Source: Rhizobium sp. Root274
GTDB taxonomy: Bacteria > Pseudomonadota > Alphaproteobacteria > Rhizobiales > Rhizobiaceae
Length of the DNA stretch: 64,000 nucleotides
Assembly (NCBI RefSeq): GCF_001429245.1
Contig: NZ_LMJE01000012.1
Location: 1,649-65,648 of the forward strand
Reading direction: 5' to 3'
Part shown: positions 41,400-51,235 of the stretch, in pieces
Layout of the letters: each line of letters opens with the position of its first letter
Numbering within the stretch: the first letter of the stretch is position 1
Translations under genes and position numbers: made by a program
Notes under the pieces: generated by a model
What the model was told of the DNA's origin: nothing
The model's database searches: none
Seen by the model: only the letters and a program-made list of their open reading frames with translations

Positions 41400-43454
41400 A
41401 TGACCTATCCTGAAACGAAAGAGGTCGAAGTCATCGAGGAGCACTTCGGTACTGCTATTGCTGACCCCTATCGTTGGTTGGAAAGTGATCCTAAAGCGGA
41501 TCCAGCCGTCGCCCAATGGGTTGACGCACAAAACAGCGTAACAAGCTATTATATGTCGAGCCTCGCTAGTCGGGATACATTCCGCGACCGTTTGACGGCG
41601 TTGTTTCAGCATGAACAGTTGACGAGCCCACTCAAGCGAGGAGGGGACTACTTCTTCACCCGGAACACGGGGCTCGACATGCAACCTGTCCTGGTCGTTC
41701 GAGACGGAGAGACCGGTGCGGAGCGGACGATCCTGGATCCCAACCAGTGGTCCGAAGATGGTACAAAAGCAATGGCTATATGGTCTCCCTCCGAAGACGG
41801 GAAGCTTGTAGCCTATGCAATTCAGGAGGATGGTTCGGATTGGCGAAACATTCGTGTTCTTGACGTGCAGAGCGGCGCGGTTCTTGCCGATGAGATTGCC
41901 TGGGCCCGCTTTACCCTGATTGCCTGGGCGGCGGATGGTTCCGGCTTCTTTTACTCTGGCAGCCCGAAACCAGATGAGAGTGGTCGATCTGACGCGCAAG
42001 TTGACAAACACGCCGTCTATTTCCATCGGCTTGACACACAGCAGTCCGAAGATCGCCTCGTTTATTCTGCTGTCGCCGAGCATCCGCTTCTACATACTGT
42101 CGATGTCACTGCGGATGGAAGGTATTTGGTCATCTATTCTACCGCCCTCATGGGAGGAAGTGCTCTCTCGCTGGTAGACCTCACTGTTCCCGAGTGGCAG
42201 GTGCGGCCCGTGATTGATCGCTTCGACCATTTGTCCGCACTTGTTGGCAATATCGGTACGAAACTTTTCATTCTGACGACTTATGGAGCCGAACGAGGAA
42301 AGATTGTTACCGTAGATTTAGCCGCGCCGAACTTGGTCTTCACCGATCTCATTGAGGAAAAATCTGGTGCATATTTGCGCCTTGCCTCTCTGGTCGGCGA
42401 TAAACTTCTCTTGTCATACATGGTCGACGCAAGAATTGAAGTCGAGCGTTATGAGCTGGATGGAAAGGCGGCGGGGGCTGTAAACTTGCCAGGAGCCGGG
42501 AGCGCGGGAACGTTCAGTGGCCGTCCGGGTGACAACGAAGCATTCTTTACGTTTACCAATTACGCCACTCCCAAGACCGTTTATCGCTATGATGTCAGCG
42601 CCAATGAAGCCGCCTTGTGGGCCGAGCCGGACGGTTTTGTTGGTGCAGATCGTTCGCCAGGCGAGATTGAGGTAGAGCAGCGCTTCTTCACCGCCAAAGA
42701 TGGCACTCTCATCCCAATTTCGATTATTCGACGCGCCGGATCCAAAGCTGCCGCGCCAACTATGCTCACCGCTTATGGAGGCTTTGGCATTCCGCTGCTG
42801 CCGGCTTATTCGCCACAAGCGGTCGCTTGGGTTCAGGAGGGCGGCGTCTATGCCGTGGCTAACATTCGCGGTGGGGGCGAATACGGAAAGGCCTGGCACG
42901 AAGCCGGCAGAGGTCGGTCGAAGAAGACAGCTTTTGATGATTTCATCGCTGCTGCCGAATTCTTGAAGCGAGAAGGCATTAGCAGTGAGGGCGGGCTTGC
43001 CATTCACGGCGAGTCGCACGGAGGCATGCTTGTCGGCGCGGTCGTCAATCAGCGTCCCGACTTGTTCGACGTCGCGCTCCCTGGCGTCGGCGTTATGGAT
43101 ATGTTGCGCTTTGATCGCTTCACTGCAGGGAAGCTGTGGATCTCTGAATTCGGGGAGCCGTCGACGGAGGATAGCTTCAAATACCTCCAGTCTTACTCTC
43201 CACTTCACAACATCAAGACCGGAGAGGATTATCCGGCCATCCTCGTCACGACGGCAAACACCGATGACCGAGTGGTTCCTGCCCATTCGTTGAAATACGT
43301 GGCGACGCTTCAAGCGTCACAAGTCGGACCAAGACCGCAGCTGCTGAGGGTGGAACGAAACGCCGGCCATGGTGACGGCACGCCAACTCAGAAAATCATC
43401 GATGAATATGCCGACAGGTGGTCCTTTGCCGCGCAATGGACTGGCCTTCGGTGA
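41400..43454 (+). CDS. Prolyl oligopeptidase family serine peptidase (S9A)
   Basis: 684 residues from ATG 41400, which has GAGGAG 6 nt upstream and matches the usual family start (MTYPETKEVEV, DPYRWLE). Upstream in-frame starts would add an odd signal-like segment and are less likely. A seven-blade propeller domain (about 70-420) precedes the hydrolase domain: the nucleophile loop is HGESHGGML, where most relatives have GGSNGG; the Asp is in NTDDRVVPAHS and the His in NAGHGDG. It cleaves short peptides after proline or a related residue in the cytosol. Confidence 0.88.
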   Translation: MTYPETKEVEVIEEHFGTAIADPYRWLESDPKADPAVAQWVDAQNSVTSYYMSSLASRDTFRDRLTALFQHEQLTSPLKRGGDYFFTRNTGLDMQPVLVVRDGETGAERTILDPNQWSEDGTKAMAIWSPSEDGKLVAYAIQEDGSDWRNIRVLDVQSGAVLADEIAWARFTLIAWAADGSGFFYSGSPKPDESGRSDAQVDKHAVYFHRLDTQQSEDRLVYSAVAEHPLLHTVDVTADGRYLVIYSTALMGGSALSLVDLTVPEWQVRPVIDRFDHLSALVGNIGTKLFILTTYGAERGKIVTVDLAAPNLVFTDLIEEKSGAYLRLASLVGDKLLLSYMVDARIEVERYELDGKAAGAVNLPGAGSAGTFSGRPGDNEAFFTFTNYATPKTVYRYDVSANEAALWAEPDGFVGADRSPGEIEVEQRFFTAKDGTLIPISIIRRAGSKAAAPTMLTAYGGFGIPLLPAYSPQAVAWVQEGGVYAVANIRGGGEYGKAWHEAGRGRSKKTAFDDFIAAAEFLKREGISSEGGLAIHGESHGGMLVGAVVNQRPDLFDVALPGVGVMDMLRFDRFTAGKLWISEFGEPSTEDSFKYLQSYSPLHNIKTGEDYPAILVTTANTDDRVVPAHSLKYVATLQASQVGPRPQLLRVERNAGHGDGTPTQKIIDEYADRWSFAAQWTGLR

Positions 43455-43698
43455 GCGTCCATTAACGACGGCCACTCCACCCAGATCCTTTCGTTCTGCG
43501 CCCTCGTGGACCAAGTCAGGGGGCCTTGCGCAGCTGACATAGTGTCCGCTGTGCGTGAGGACAAAAGCATAAGGAAATCCATCCGCGAACGGCTGTTCTT
43601 CGATCCGAATCCTATTTCCGCAGCCGTTGCCGCCTTGAGCGCTGCGGATGCAAATACGTTACCGAACTTCAGTGTCTCACAACTAAAAGGACTGTTTC

Positions 43699-44841
43699 AT
43701 GAGACGAGCTTCGTGCCTGATTTCATTTGTCTTTGCTTTTTGCTCTCAGGCAACCAGCGCTCTTGCTGACGATATCAGCAGGATCGCTGAGTCTTCGTTT
43801 GGCCCGGTCATAAAAGAATATGCCATCCCTGGACTTGTGGTGGGTGTGACCCGCAATGGGGAGCACAGCTTTTACTCATTTGGGCTCGCCTCCCAGGCTG
43901 ACGGTCTCAAAGTCAACCCGGACACACTGTTCGAGCTTGGTTCAATCAGCAAGATCTTCAACGTCACCTTGGCTGCGCTCGCAGAAGAGCGCGGTAATCT
44001 CAGTCTGGACGATACCGTGGCGCAACACCTTTGCGCAGCACCTTGCTCAATTGCCGGCGACTTGACGCTTATGGATCTGGCAACCCATCGTACCGGCGGC
44101 ATGCCTCTGCAAATCCCGGATAGCGTATCGAGTGAAGACGAGCTTGTAGATTGGCTCGAGCACTGGCGTCAGTCGCAGCCGGATGCACGTAGCTATTCAA
44201 ACATCAGTATTGGTCTTCTGGGGTATATCACCGGTCAAGCGTTCGAGGGGGGATACAAGAGGGCGGTTCAAGACGTTCTTTTCCCGGCACTCGGCCTGAC
44301 GAACACCTGGATCGATGTGCCAAGGATCAAGATGTCGCAATACGCTTTCGGCTACGATCGCAAAACGAACGCTGCCATCAGGGTCAATCCGGGCTTGCTC
44401 GATGCGGAGGCGTACGGGATCAAGTCCAGTGCCCGAGACATGCTCAAGTTGCTCGACGCAGAACTGGGTGTCGACATCATCGCGGACGAACTTAAGAATG
44501 CCATCGCCCGTACTCAGCAACCCGCATATCGCACGGCGTACTTCGAGCAAGCGATGATTTGGGAAAGGTATTCATGGCCCGTTGACCTGCAGACAATCCT
44601 TGCTGGGAATGGAGTTGATTTTATCTTGAACCCTCAGTCTACCGAGGATCTCAAACCTGGTCCGATTTTCGAGGAAGAGGTCATCCTCAGCAAAACTGGC
44701 TCGACAAACGGATTTGGCGCGTACATCGCGGTGGTGCCGAGCGAGAAGATCGGGGTCGTTGTTCTCGCTAACAAAAACTACCCCAATGAAGCCCGCGTCA
44801 AGGCGACCGTGGCGGTCATCGAAGCCATGTTGGCAGAGTGA
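43699..44841 (+). CDS. ampC: Class C beta-lactamase (AmpC-like)
   Basis: 380 residues, normal for the class. Signal peptide ends ATSALA (residue about 23). The three active motifs are present: S-I-S-K (Ser82-Lys85, in ELGSISKIF), Y-S-N (166-168, in YSNISIGLLG) and KTG (332-334, KTGSTNGFGAYIA). The surroundings (DLATHRTGGMPLQIP, NPGLLDAEAYGIKSS) are those of AmpC enzymes, not of DD-peptidases. The ATG at 43699 follows AAAAGGA. No AmpR-type regulator is adjacent, so expression is probably constitutive or controlled elsewhere. It hydrolyses cephalosporins; spectrum unknown. Confidence 0.88.
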   Translation: MRRASCLISFVFAFCSQATSALADDISRIAESSFGPVIKEYAIPGLVVGVTRNGEHSFYSFGLASQADGLKVNPDTLFELGSISKIFNVTLAALAEERGNLSLDDTVAQHLCAAPCSIAGDLTLMDLATHRTGGMPLQIPDSVSSEDELVDWLEHWRQSQPDARSYSNISIGLLGYITGQAFEGGYKRAVQDVLFPALGLTNTWIDVPRIKMSQYAFGYDRKTNAAIRVNPGLLDAEAYGIKSSARDMLKLLDAELGVDIIADELKNAIARTQQPAYRTAYFEQAMIWERYSWPVDLQTILAGNGVDFILNPQSTEDLKPGPIFEEEVILSKTGSTNGFGAYIAVVPSEKIGVVVLANKNYPNEARVKATVAVIEAMLAE

Positions 44842-44854
44842 CTGTATTCGTTTG

Positions 44855-44882
44855 AAGGCTGGCAGATCTAGATGCCAGCCTT
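44855..44882 (+). terminator. Terminator of the beta-lactamase gene
   Basis: A perfect 10-bp stem (AAGGCTGGCA / TGCCAGCCTT) with an 8-nt loop, 13 bp after the stop. The run after it (CGCCTGACG) is not T-rich. Confidence 0.55.
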
Positions 44883-45085
44883 CGCCTGACGTTTTCTGAA
44901 CAGGGCCATAAGTCATCTAAGCCAGCGACCTTGATGCAGTGAAGACGATCTCAGCGTTACGCATGATGCATCCTTTTGAAATCCTGATCACTCCATGTTG
45001 TCGCAATGTTCGACCGTATTTTTCAGCTCTGACGTCCGGCATTCAAATCCGATGGCGTGAGACGTCGAATAATTGAGGTAATGAA

Positions 45086-45328
45086 ATGGTCTTTCAATCA
45101 CTGAAACGAGGCGCATCCGCACTGAGAAGCGCCGCACTCGTAACGTTGCTGGGTATGGCAACGGCAGGCTGCGTATCCGATAGCGGATCGATGGAAAACG
45201 CCTATCGCGCCAATCTTGCAAGCGAAACAGCACTCAACGCCCAGATCATAAGCGACCGCGCTCGAGATCAGCGCTGCCAGCGTGACCCCAGCCGGCGTGA
45301 GTGCGGTCCTCGATATCCCCGCTACTAG
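45086..45328 (+). CDS. Small predicted lipoprotein
   Basis: 80 residues. A hydrophobic signal with a lipobox-like LGMATAGC (Cys about 29) is followed by a short hydrophilic chain ending in a charged Arg/Pro-rich tail (REC GPRYPRY). Two extra cysteines near the end could pair. A modest ribosome site (GAGGTAATGAA) precedes ATG 45086. Family not recognised. Confidence 0.6.
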   Translation: MVFQSLKRGASALRSAALVTLLGMATAGCVSDSGSMENAYRANLASETALNAQIISDRARDQRCQRDPSRRECGPRYPRY

Positions 45329-45481
45329 CCTAAGCAGAGATCACCGGCGGATACTGCAGTGTGAATCCAACCGGTGATCTCGTCCTTCTGCTTCTTTACC
45401 TTTCGGGATCGGTCGCTAAGGCGCGTTGACAGATGGCGTCATAGCCCTTTGCGGCCTTCCAACCCTTCAAAGGAATCTGTC

Positions 45482-46162
45482 ATGCATGACTGGACATCCG
45501 AGAAACGACCTAATCTGGGGGAGGTGGGCCTCGGAATAATATCCTTTCAGATCCTTCTTGTTCTGGTGGCTCTTGCAGTCGGCGGCCTGGCGCCTGGCGA
45601 ACCAGTATGGCAAGGAGTCATCGGCTCGTACGGCGGAGGTGTCGCCGGCCTCGGTGCGTTCGCCATAGCATATCTTATCCGTCGACGAGGCTTCTCAGCC
45701 TACGGGTTCACACAAGTTGACCTCCGCTGGTTCGTAGTTGCTTCGGCTTTAGCAGTCTTTGGATACGCCTGCAGTATTGTTATTCTACAAGGGCTCTCTG
45801 AGTGGGGCAGGGGCTCAGCCGACGATCCTCAAGCGATACTCCATGCCGCAGCGCGGGGAGGTGCAGTACCTTTTTTCCTCTCTTTTATTGGTGGGGCTCT
45901 GCTGACTCCATTGGGCGAAGAATTGCTATTCAGAGGTGTTGTCGCAAATGCACTGAATCGGTTTGGAATGTGGGCAGGTGTCGGCTTAAGTTCCGTGATT
46001 TTCGGAGTGGCCCATGGAGTAGGAGTAATTCTACCTATCGCGATCATGATGGGGCTCTTCTCTGGCATTCTGTTCCGCATGACAGGTTCGATCTGGCCGT
46101 CCGTCGCTCTCCACTCCCTGTATAATGGGCTTCACAGCTTCGGCTCAGCGCTTCAAGGCTAG
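45482..46162 (+). CDS. CPBP-family intramembrane metalloprotease (Abi/CAAX type)
   Basis: 226 residues with about six membrane segments. ATG 45482 has AAAGGAA upstream. Active motifs: EELLFRG (about 141-147), FGVAHG (about 172-177) and the last helix LHSLYNG. The family includes prenyl-protease-like and bacteriocin-immunity proteins. A second, longer member is at 57984. Substrate unknown. Confidence 0.88.
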   Translation: MHDWTSEKRPNLGEVGLGIISFQILLVLVALAVGGLAPGEPVWQGVIGSYGGGVAGLGAFAIAYLIRRRGFSAYGFTQVDLRWFVVASALAVFGYACSIVILQGLSEWGRGSADDPQAILHAAARGGAVPFFLSFIGGALLTPLGEELLFRGVVANALNRFGMWAGVGLSSVIFGVAHGVGVILPIAIMMGLFSGILFRMTGSIWPSVALHSLYNGLHSFGSALQG

Positions 46163-46224
46163 CGTGTGAAACTCGCCGATCTGATATGTACTGCCAAGAG
46201 ACATGACGAATGGGTTGATCGCGC

Positions 46225-47538
46225 TTAACATTCGACAAGCGCGATGCGGATAAGCGCTCCCCCGAGTGCACCGTCAAGAATACTAACTTGGCCTTCATGT
46301 CGGGTGATGACCTCTTTCACTAGGTTCAGCCCGAGACCCGTTCCGCTCTGACGCGGATGCAATCGATGGAACGGTTCGAAAACACGCTCGCGTTCATCCG
46401 GAGGAATGCCTGGACCATCATCTTCGACTTCAACAATGGCTCCGTTAATCCTCACTAACACTGACTTCCCTCCGTGATGAACGGCATTCTGAATCAGGTT
46501 GGAAATAACACGTTCAAGTGCGGCGGGATCTCCCCGGCAGACGCCACGTCTGACGACCTTAACCTCTATTTTACAACCCTGAGCGATTACGATCGGCGCG
46601 AGGTCCGCAACGACTTGCCGGACAAGAGATGCAAGGTCGACTGTCTCAAAGTTCGTGTCGATATCAAGTCGCTCAAGGTCAAGCAGCTGCTCTGTCAGGG
46701 TGGCAAGCCGGTGAACGTCCTGGTTCAGCTCCTGCACCGCATGCGCCTTGGAGCTTTCGATCTTGCTTCGTAGAATTGCTAGTGGTGTGCGCAGTTCGTG
46801 GGACGCCGAAGCAATAAAACGTCGCTGCCGTTCATATCCGTCATCGAGCCTTGCAAGCGCGTTGTTGAAAGCGCGGATTAGCGGCAAGATCTCGCTTGGC
46901 ACGTTATGGGCATCAAGTCTGTGCCCGCGGCTATTGATATCAATTTGCTCAGCTTCCTGCGCCACCCGAACCACGCCGCCCAAAGAGCGTTTTACTATCC
47001 AGGGGGTCACGATCAGCGACGTCAGGAGCAGCATTAAGAAGATTGGGATGGCGAACGTATTTGAGGCCATCAACACCATGAAGCTCAATTCCGATAGTTC
47101 ACCATGTCCCATAATGGTAAGCTCGCCGATGTCGCTTCGTTCCCTACGAATTACCGCTGCCAGTTCATAGGGAGCCTCACGATCGCGCATTTGAGCGTAG
47201 GACAGCTCGCTCAGCTGGCCGACAAACGATTGATAAAGTGGTGGGACATTGCCAAGCGACACGGTTTGTCGGCTGCTGTCTTCCGCAACGAACCAGAGTG
47301 TTGGCGAACTAGCACGCAACTGCTCTAACTCGGGCGTCATAACGATAGAAAGACGCCCCGCCTCGTCGTGTGCAATTGCTTGCGCGATCACCGACGTAAT
47401 TCGTTGGTCAGCATAAGGACCACCACTATCAAGTCGTATCGCGACAGACACGAGGATCGCGAAAGCTATGTATAAGGTTATGAAGTGAAACGTCAGCGGG
47501 TAGATGATCAGTGCTCGCTTGAGAGAGCTATGTTTCAT
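46225..47538 (-). CDS. Two-component sensor histidine kinase
   Basis: 437 residues. Two transmembrane segments (about 10-32 and 160-182) enclose a periplasmic sensor domain of about 120 residues; HAMP follows. The H-box is ASHELRTPLAIL (His about 245), and the ATP domain has NLIQNAVHHG (N), DDGPGIPPDE (G1) and GTGLGLNLVKEV (G2). Start codon overlaps the regulator's stop by one base (TGATG), giving coupled translation. The signal is unknown. Confidence 0.93.
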   Translation of the reverse strand: MKHSSLKRALIIYPLTFHFITLYIAFAILVSVAIRLDSGGPYADQRITSVIAQAIAHDEAGRLSIVMTPELEQLRASSPTLWFVAEDSSRQTVSLGNVPPLYQSFVGQLSELSYAQMRDREAPYELAAVIRRERSDIGELTIMGHGELSELSFMVLMASNTFAIPIFLMLLLTSLIVTPWIVKRSLGGVVRVAQEAEQIDINSRGHRLDAHNVPSEILPLIRAFNNALARLDDGYERQRRFIASASHELRTPLAILRSKIESSKAHAVQELNQDVHRLATLTEQLLDLERLDIDTNFETVDLASLVRQVVADLAPIVIAQGCKIEVKVVRRGVCRGDPAALERVISNLIQNAVHHGGKSVLVRINGAIVEVEDDGPGIPPDERERVFEPFHRLHPRQSGTGLGLNLVKEVITRHEGQVSILDGALGGALIRIALVEC

Positions 47539-48212
47539 CAGGCGGCTTCCCGGAGCAGGTACCCAACCCCTCTAATCGCGTGAATCTCTATGCCAGCGCC
47601 GGAGTCTTTTAGCCGTCGGCGTAGCCGGGATATATGGGAATCCAGTGTGTTAGACTGTATCTCGTCATCGAAAGCGAAGACAGCCTGTTCGAGAGATTCC
47701 CGCAGTACCGTTCTGCCGCGACGTTTCATGAGGGCTGCTAGAACCCGTAGTTCGCGACGAGGTAGATCGATGCGAGCACCGTTCACCTCGACTTCCTCAT
47801 TAGACAGGTCATAGATGACGGTTCCCGCTCTAATCTGCTCGCCCTGTAACTGGGCAGGGCGGCGCCGAACTGCCCTTATGCGTGCCAAGAGTTCGTCGAC
47901 AGAAAACGGCTTGACCAAATAGTCATCGGCACCTTCGTCAAGTCCCACGACACGGTCTTCGACGGCACTGCGTGCGCTGAGGATGATAATGTGAACTCCG
48001 GGGTTGCGAGCGCGCACATGGGGCACCAAGCTCAGCCCTTCTCCATCGGGTAAAGTCCGATCCAGAAGGACTAGATCGAACTCTCCAATTGCAACGGCTT
48101 CCGTTGCGGCTCCCAAATTGTCTGCTTGGTCGACGATAAACCGCTCGCGGCGCATGACTGAAGCCAGTGCATCCGCTAGCCGAACCTCGTCTTCAACGAG
48201 GAGTACTCTCAT
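47538..48212 (-). CDS. OmpR-family response regulator
   Basis: 224 residues. Receiver domain with acidic pair (VEDE, 6-9), phospho-acceptor Asp51 (LVLLDRTLPDG) and Lys in YLVKPFS; winged helix with RELRVLAALMKRRG and the SNTLDSHISRLRRRL recognition helix. It is the upstream gene of the pair with the kinase at 46225. Targets are not evident locally. Confidence 0.94.
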   Translation of the reverse strand: MRVLLVEDEVRLADALASVMRRERFIVDQADNLGAATEAVAIGEFDLVLLDRTLPDGEGLSLVPHVRARNPGVHIIILSARSAVEDRVVGLDEGADDYLVKPFSVDELLARIRAVRRRPAQLQGEQIRAGTVIYDLSNEEVEVNGARIDLPRRELRVLAALMKRRGRTVLRESLEQAVFAFDDEIQSNTLDSHISRLRRRLKDSGAGIEIHAIRGVGYLLREAA

Positions 48213-48365
48213 TTAAACCTCCATGGACCGTTGGCGGTGTCATGCCAGGGACTCCGATACATCGTCGCCGTGCGTACTAAGACGCTTTCTTGACAGTCGA
48301 GTGGCAGGCGCATCAATCCGCCTTGATGAACCCGGGCGTGCGGCCGAATTCATTTCCAAGTCAAC

Positions 48366-49370
48366 TCATTGAGAAAGGGCGTCATTTATGAAACGGGCTA
48401 CCTCACGGGAAAGCTCTTCATCTTCCGGTGCTCCCCCGAAACCGCCATGAGGCATCGCTTCGAATACATGCAGCTCGGCTACGGCTTCCACCTGACGCAA
48501 TGCCCTATGTAAGCGGACAGCATTCGAAAGTAGCAGGTCGCGTGTGCCACTCTGAATGAATGTCAGGGGGAATTCCTTGAAGAACTGTCCGAAGAGTGGC
48601 GAGATGTAACGATGGTCCAGATTGGCTCCGTTGGCATAGAGCAGGTTCGCTGACATCAAAGAGTTTGGAAGATTGACGTCAATCGTCTTGTTAGTCTGGA
48701 AGCTGTCGCCCGACTCCGTCAAGTCGATTTCAGGTGAAAGCAACACAATCGCGCGTGGCAAATTCAGCCCTTCATCCTTTGCGCGAAGCACGGTCGCCAA
48801 CGCTAGATTGCCGCCGGCAGATCGCCCACCGATGACAATGCGGTCGGCTCCATATGTTTCTAAAGCATGCCTGTAGACGCACATGCAGTCCTCAAGCGCG
48901 GCCGGATAGGGAAACTCAGGCGGCATCCGATAGTCGATGCCGTAGCATTCAATGCCACAGCGAGATGCAGCTATCCGGGCTCCCTCGCGGCTAGCTTCCC
49001 CGCCCCCAAAGACAAGTGCTCCTCCGTGCAGATCGATGTACACACAATCCGCGTGATCGAGCTGGACGGGCTTGGCAAAATGAACTTCGGCGGAGCCAAT
49101 TCGCTTTCTGGTTAACTGGACGTCTTGCGCTTGGTCCAACACTGATACAGTTGCAGCGTAATTTGCATCTACGGCTGCTTTTAGCTTGTGCCATGAATCA
49201 TGATCGTCCGCCGAAGGCATTGGGTACAGTGCGTTGATCGGCATCCCGTCGTCCCGGACGGCGTTATGAAGTCGTCGTTGCGCCTCTGTGCTGATCGAAT
49301 TAGGCACTGGCACGCGACGTTGATCCACGCTCACTGCATTGAATTTGAAGTCATTCCGCCAGTTCGTCAC
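48366..49370 (-). CDS. Alpha/beta hydrolase, hormone-sensitive-lipase type esterase
   Basis: 334 residues. HSL-family markers: the oxyanion motif DLHGGALVFGGG (about 113-124), nucleophile GRSAGG, catalytic Asp in SGTRDLLLSN and His in MPHGGF. The family hydrolyses short-chain esters and lipids. It is cytosolic, with no signal peptide. No partner gene is evident; the two-component genes lie beyond a 150-bp gap. Confidence 0.9.
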   Translation of the reverse strand: MTNWRNDFKFNAVSVDQRRVPVPNSISTEAQRRLHNAVRDDGMPINALYPMPSADDHDSWHKLKAAVDANYAATVSVLDQAQDVQLTRKRIGSAEVHFAKPVQLDHADCVYIDLHGGALVFGGGEASREGARIAASRCGIECYGIDYRMPPEFPYPAALEDCMCVYRHALETYGADRIVIGGRSAGGNLALATVLRAKDEGLNLPRAIVLLSPEIDLTESGDSFQTNKTIDVNLPNSLMSANLLYANGANLDHRYISPLFGQFFKEFPLTFIQSGTRDLLLSNAVRLHRALRQVEAVAELHVFEAMPHGGFGGAPEDEELSREVARFINDALSQ

Positions 49371-49388
49371 TACCCTCTCCAGTTAGCT

Positions 49389-49577
49389 TCAATCGTGTCT
49401 TAGGTTCTGCCAGCAAGGCTGGGCGGAACTTAGGCCGTCCGAACCATTGGAGATTACCGGCAGATTGCCACCGCCCTCGTATACGCCTTGGACCTCGTTG
49501 TGGGCGCCAAAGGTCACGTAGCCTTCGCCGCAGAAAATCACTGCAGAGACACAGGCTACCTTACGATCACTCGACAC
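49389..49577 (-). other. Possible gene remnant
   Basis: A 62-codon minus-strand frame with regular composition (YVTFGAHNEVQGVYEGG) but no recognised family and no ribosome site. The rest of 49371-49673 shows nothing else. Confidence 0.25.
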
Positions 49578-49673
49578 ACCTTTGTGCAGCAGTAGGTTGC
49601 TCTCCCGTCCAATCGCGAGAGCGCGAATCTGGGTGGGTCGTTGAACATAAGCGCTTAGCTGTCAGCGATTTGC

Positions 49674-50567
49674 TCATCTTTCGCGAAGCAACGATGTGAC
49701 GATAGCCGCAACGTGTTGAAGCGCTTTGTCTGAGGCTTGACGGTTGTGCCATGCGAGATGGAGGGCAAAGCCACCAACGGGGATAGGTGGTGTAAAAGTC
49801 ATGAGCCCGTTTTCAGCGGCCACGACGCGCGAAGGCAGCATCGCAATCATGTCGGAGCCGCGAAGTAGCGAAGGTACGATTTGGAAATTGGGCACGACAA
49901 GACCGACGCGCCGGGAGAGATGGCGGCCTGCGAGATCGTCGTCAAACGCTGTCCGCGTATCACCCCGACCAGAGACAAGTATGTGCGGATAATTGAGCCA
50001 AGTCTCCAGGTTCAAGTTGGCCGCGACAGGATGATTCTCGCGCATGGCGACCACATAGTGCTCGACGAGCAGTTCTTCACGATGAAGTTCGTCCTGCGCC
50101 GGTGGAAACACAGAGATGGCGAGATCAGCTGATCCTTGCACCAGTTGAACTCGGGCGGCATCCGCGCCATGCCATGGTTGAATCACGACATCTATGCCGG
50201 GTGCAGACTTCTGAAGCTCTTGCTGCAAGGGCGCGGTAACGAGAAGTGCCGGATAATCCGACATCGTTATCCGAAGTGTCCGGCGTATCTCGTTGAGCGG
50301 CAAATCTGGTGGATCAATCAGTTCAACCACACTCGCTAACAGTGATTTCAGAGGCGCGCGCAGAGCCTCGGCTTTTGCCGTCAGGCGCATAGTTCCGCGA
50401 CCTCTTTCCAGAAGTTCATCGCGAAAGAGATGGCGACAACGTTGTAGCGCTGCGGACGTGGCGGGCTGTGAAAGGCCGACTCGGTCGGCCGCACGGGAGA
50501 CGTGAGCTTCGTCCAAAAGCGCGTCGAGTACGACAAGAAGGTTGAGATCGAGCGATCGTAAATTCAT
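49674..50567 (-). CDS. LysR-family transcriptional regulator
   Basis: 297 residues. The N-terminal HTH is LDLNLLVVLDALLDEAHVSRAADRVGLSQPATSAALQ, split here for length as LDEAHVSRAAD and GLSQPATSAAL (about 15-40). The rest is the LysR substrate domain of the NodD/NahR-like group. It faces the quinone reductase at 50658 across about 90 bp and probably controls it. Confidence 0.92.
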   Translation of the reverse strand: MNLRSLDLNLLVVLDALLDEAHVSRAADRVGLSQPATSAALQRCRHLFRDELLERGRGTMRLTAKAEALRAPLKSLLASVVELIDPPDLPLNEIRRTLRITMSDYPALLVTAPLQQELQKSAPGIDVVIQPWHGADAARVQLVQGSADLAISVFPPAQDELHREELLVEHYVVAMRENHPVAANLNLETWLNYPHILVSGRGDTRTAFDDDLAGRHLSRRVGLVVPNFQIVPSLLRGSDMIAMLPSRVVAAENGLMTFTPPIPVGGFALHLAWHNRQASDKALQHVAAIVTSLLRER

Positions 50568-50657
50568 TCGATGGATAATAGCCTATATGGTTTATCGATT
50601 GGAATAATTTCTTTGTGGAACGCATGGTTTCTTCATCGCCAACGTGTGGAGAAGATC

Positions 50658-51233
50658 ATGTCCAAAACCATCATCCTTCTATTTCATCCCGATCTTTCGC
50701 GTTCCCGCGCTAACACTGCGTTGGCTCGAGCTGCGGCAAAGCTACCAGATGTCGAAGTCGTTGATATGCAATCTGTCTATCCCAACGGGATCGACTTGCA
50801 TCGAGACGGTGAAGGCGAGGCGGCACGCCTGCTTGCAGCCGACCGCATGGTGTTTCAGTTTCCCCTGCAGTGGTATTCAACACCGCCTTTGCTGAAAGCA
50901 TGGCAGGACGCCGTCCTTACACGCATGTTCTACATGCACTATGAAGCGGAGGGCCGGGTGTTCGAGGGGACTGAACTCTTGTTGGCGGTAACACTGGGCA
51001 ATTCGGCCGATGCCTACCGCTCAGGCGGAAGCAACATTTTCGAACTCGAGGCACTGCTTGCGCCGCTTCGTGCCACAGCCAATCGCTGCGGTCTCGCTTG
51101 GTCGTCACCCTTCGTTCTGTATGAGGCGCACAAACTGTCACCCGAGGCACTCGAAGCTGCGGCGGCGGAATATGTTGACCGCCTAGCGGAATGGATTGCG
51201 TCAACTCCATCGCGAAATGAGGAGGTGGCCTGA
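50658..51233 (+). CDS. NAD(P)H quinone reductase (flavodoxin_2, MdaB/KefF type)
   Basis: 191 residues from ATG 50658 (GGAGAAG upstream). Flavin-binding pattern: IILLFHPDLSRSRANTALA, FQFPLQWYSTPPLLKAW (about 73-89) and TLGNSADAYRSGG. It carries out two-electron reduction of quinones or electrophiles. The LysR gene opposite is its likely regulator. The next gene starts 2 bp after its stop. Confidence 0.92.
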   Translation: MSKTIILLFHPDLSRSRANTALARAAAKLPDVEVVDMQSVYPNGIDLHRDGEGEAARLLAADRMVFQFPLQWYSTPPLLKAWQDAVLTRMFYMHYEAEGRVFEGTELLLAVTLGNSADAYRSGGSNIFELEALLAPLRATANRCGLAWSSPFVLYEAHKLSPEALEAAAAEYVDRLAEWIASTPSRNEEVA

Positions 51234-51235
51234 AG

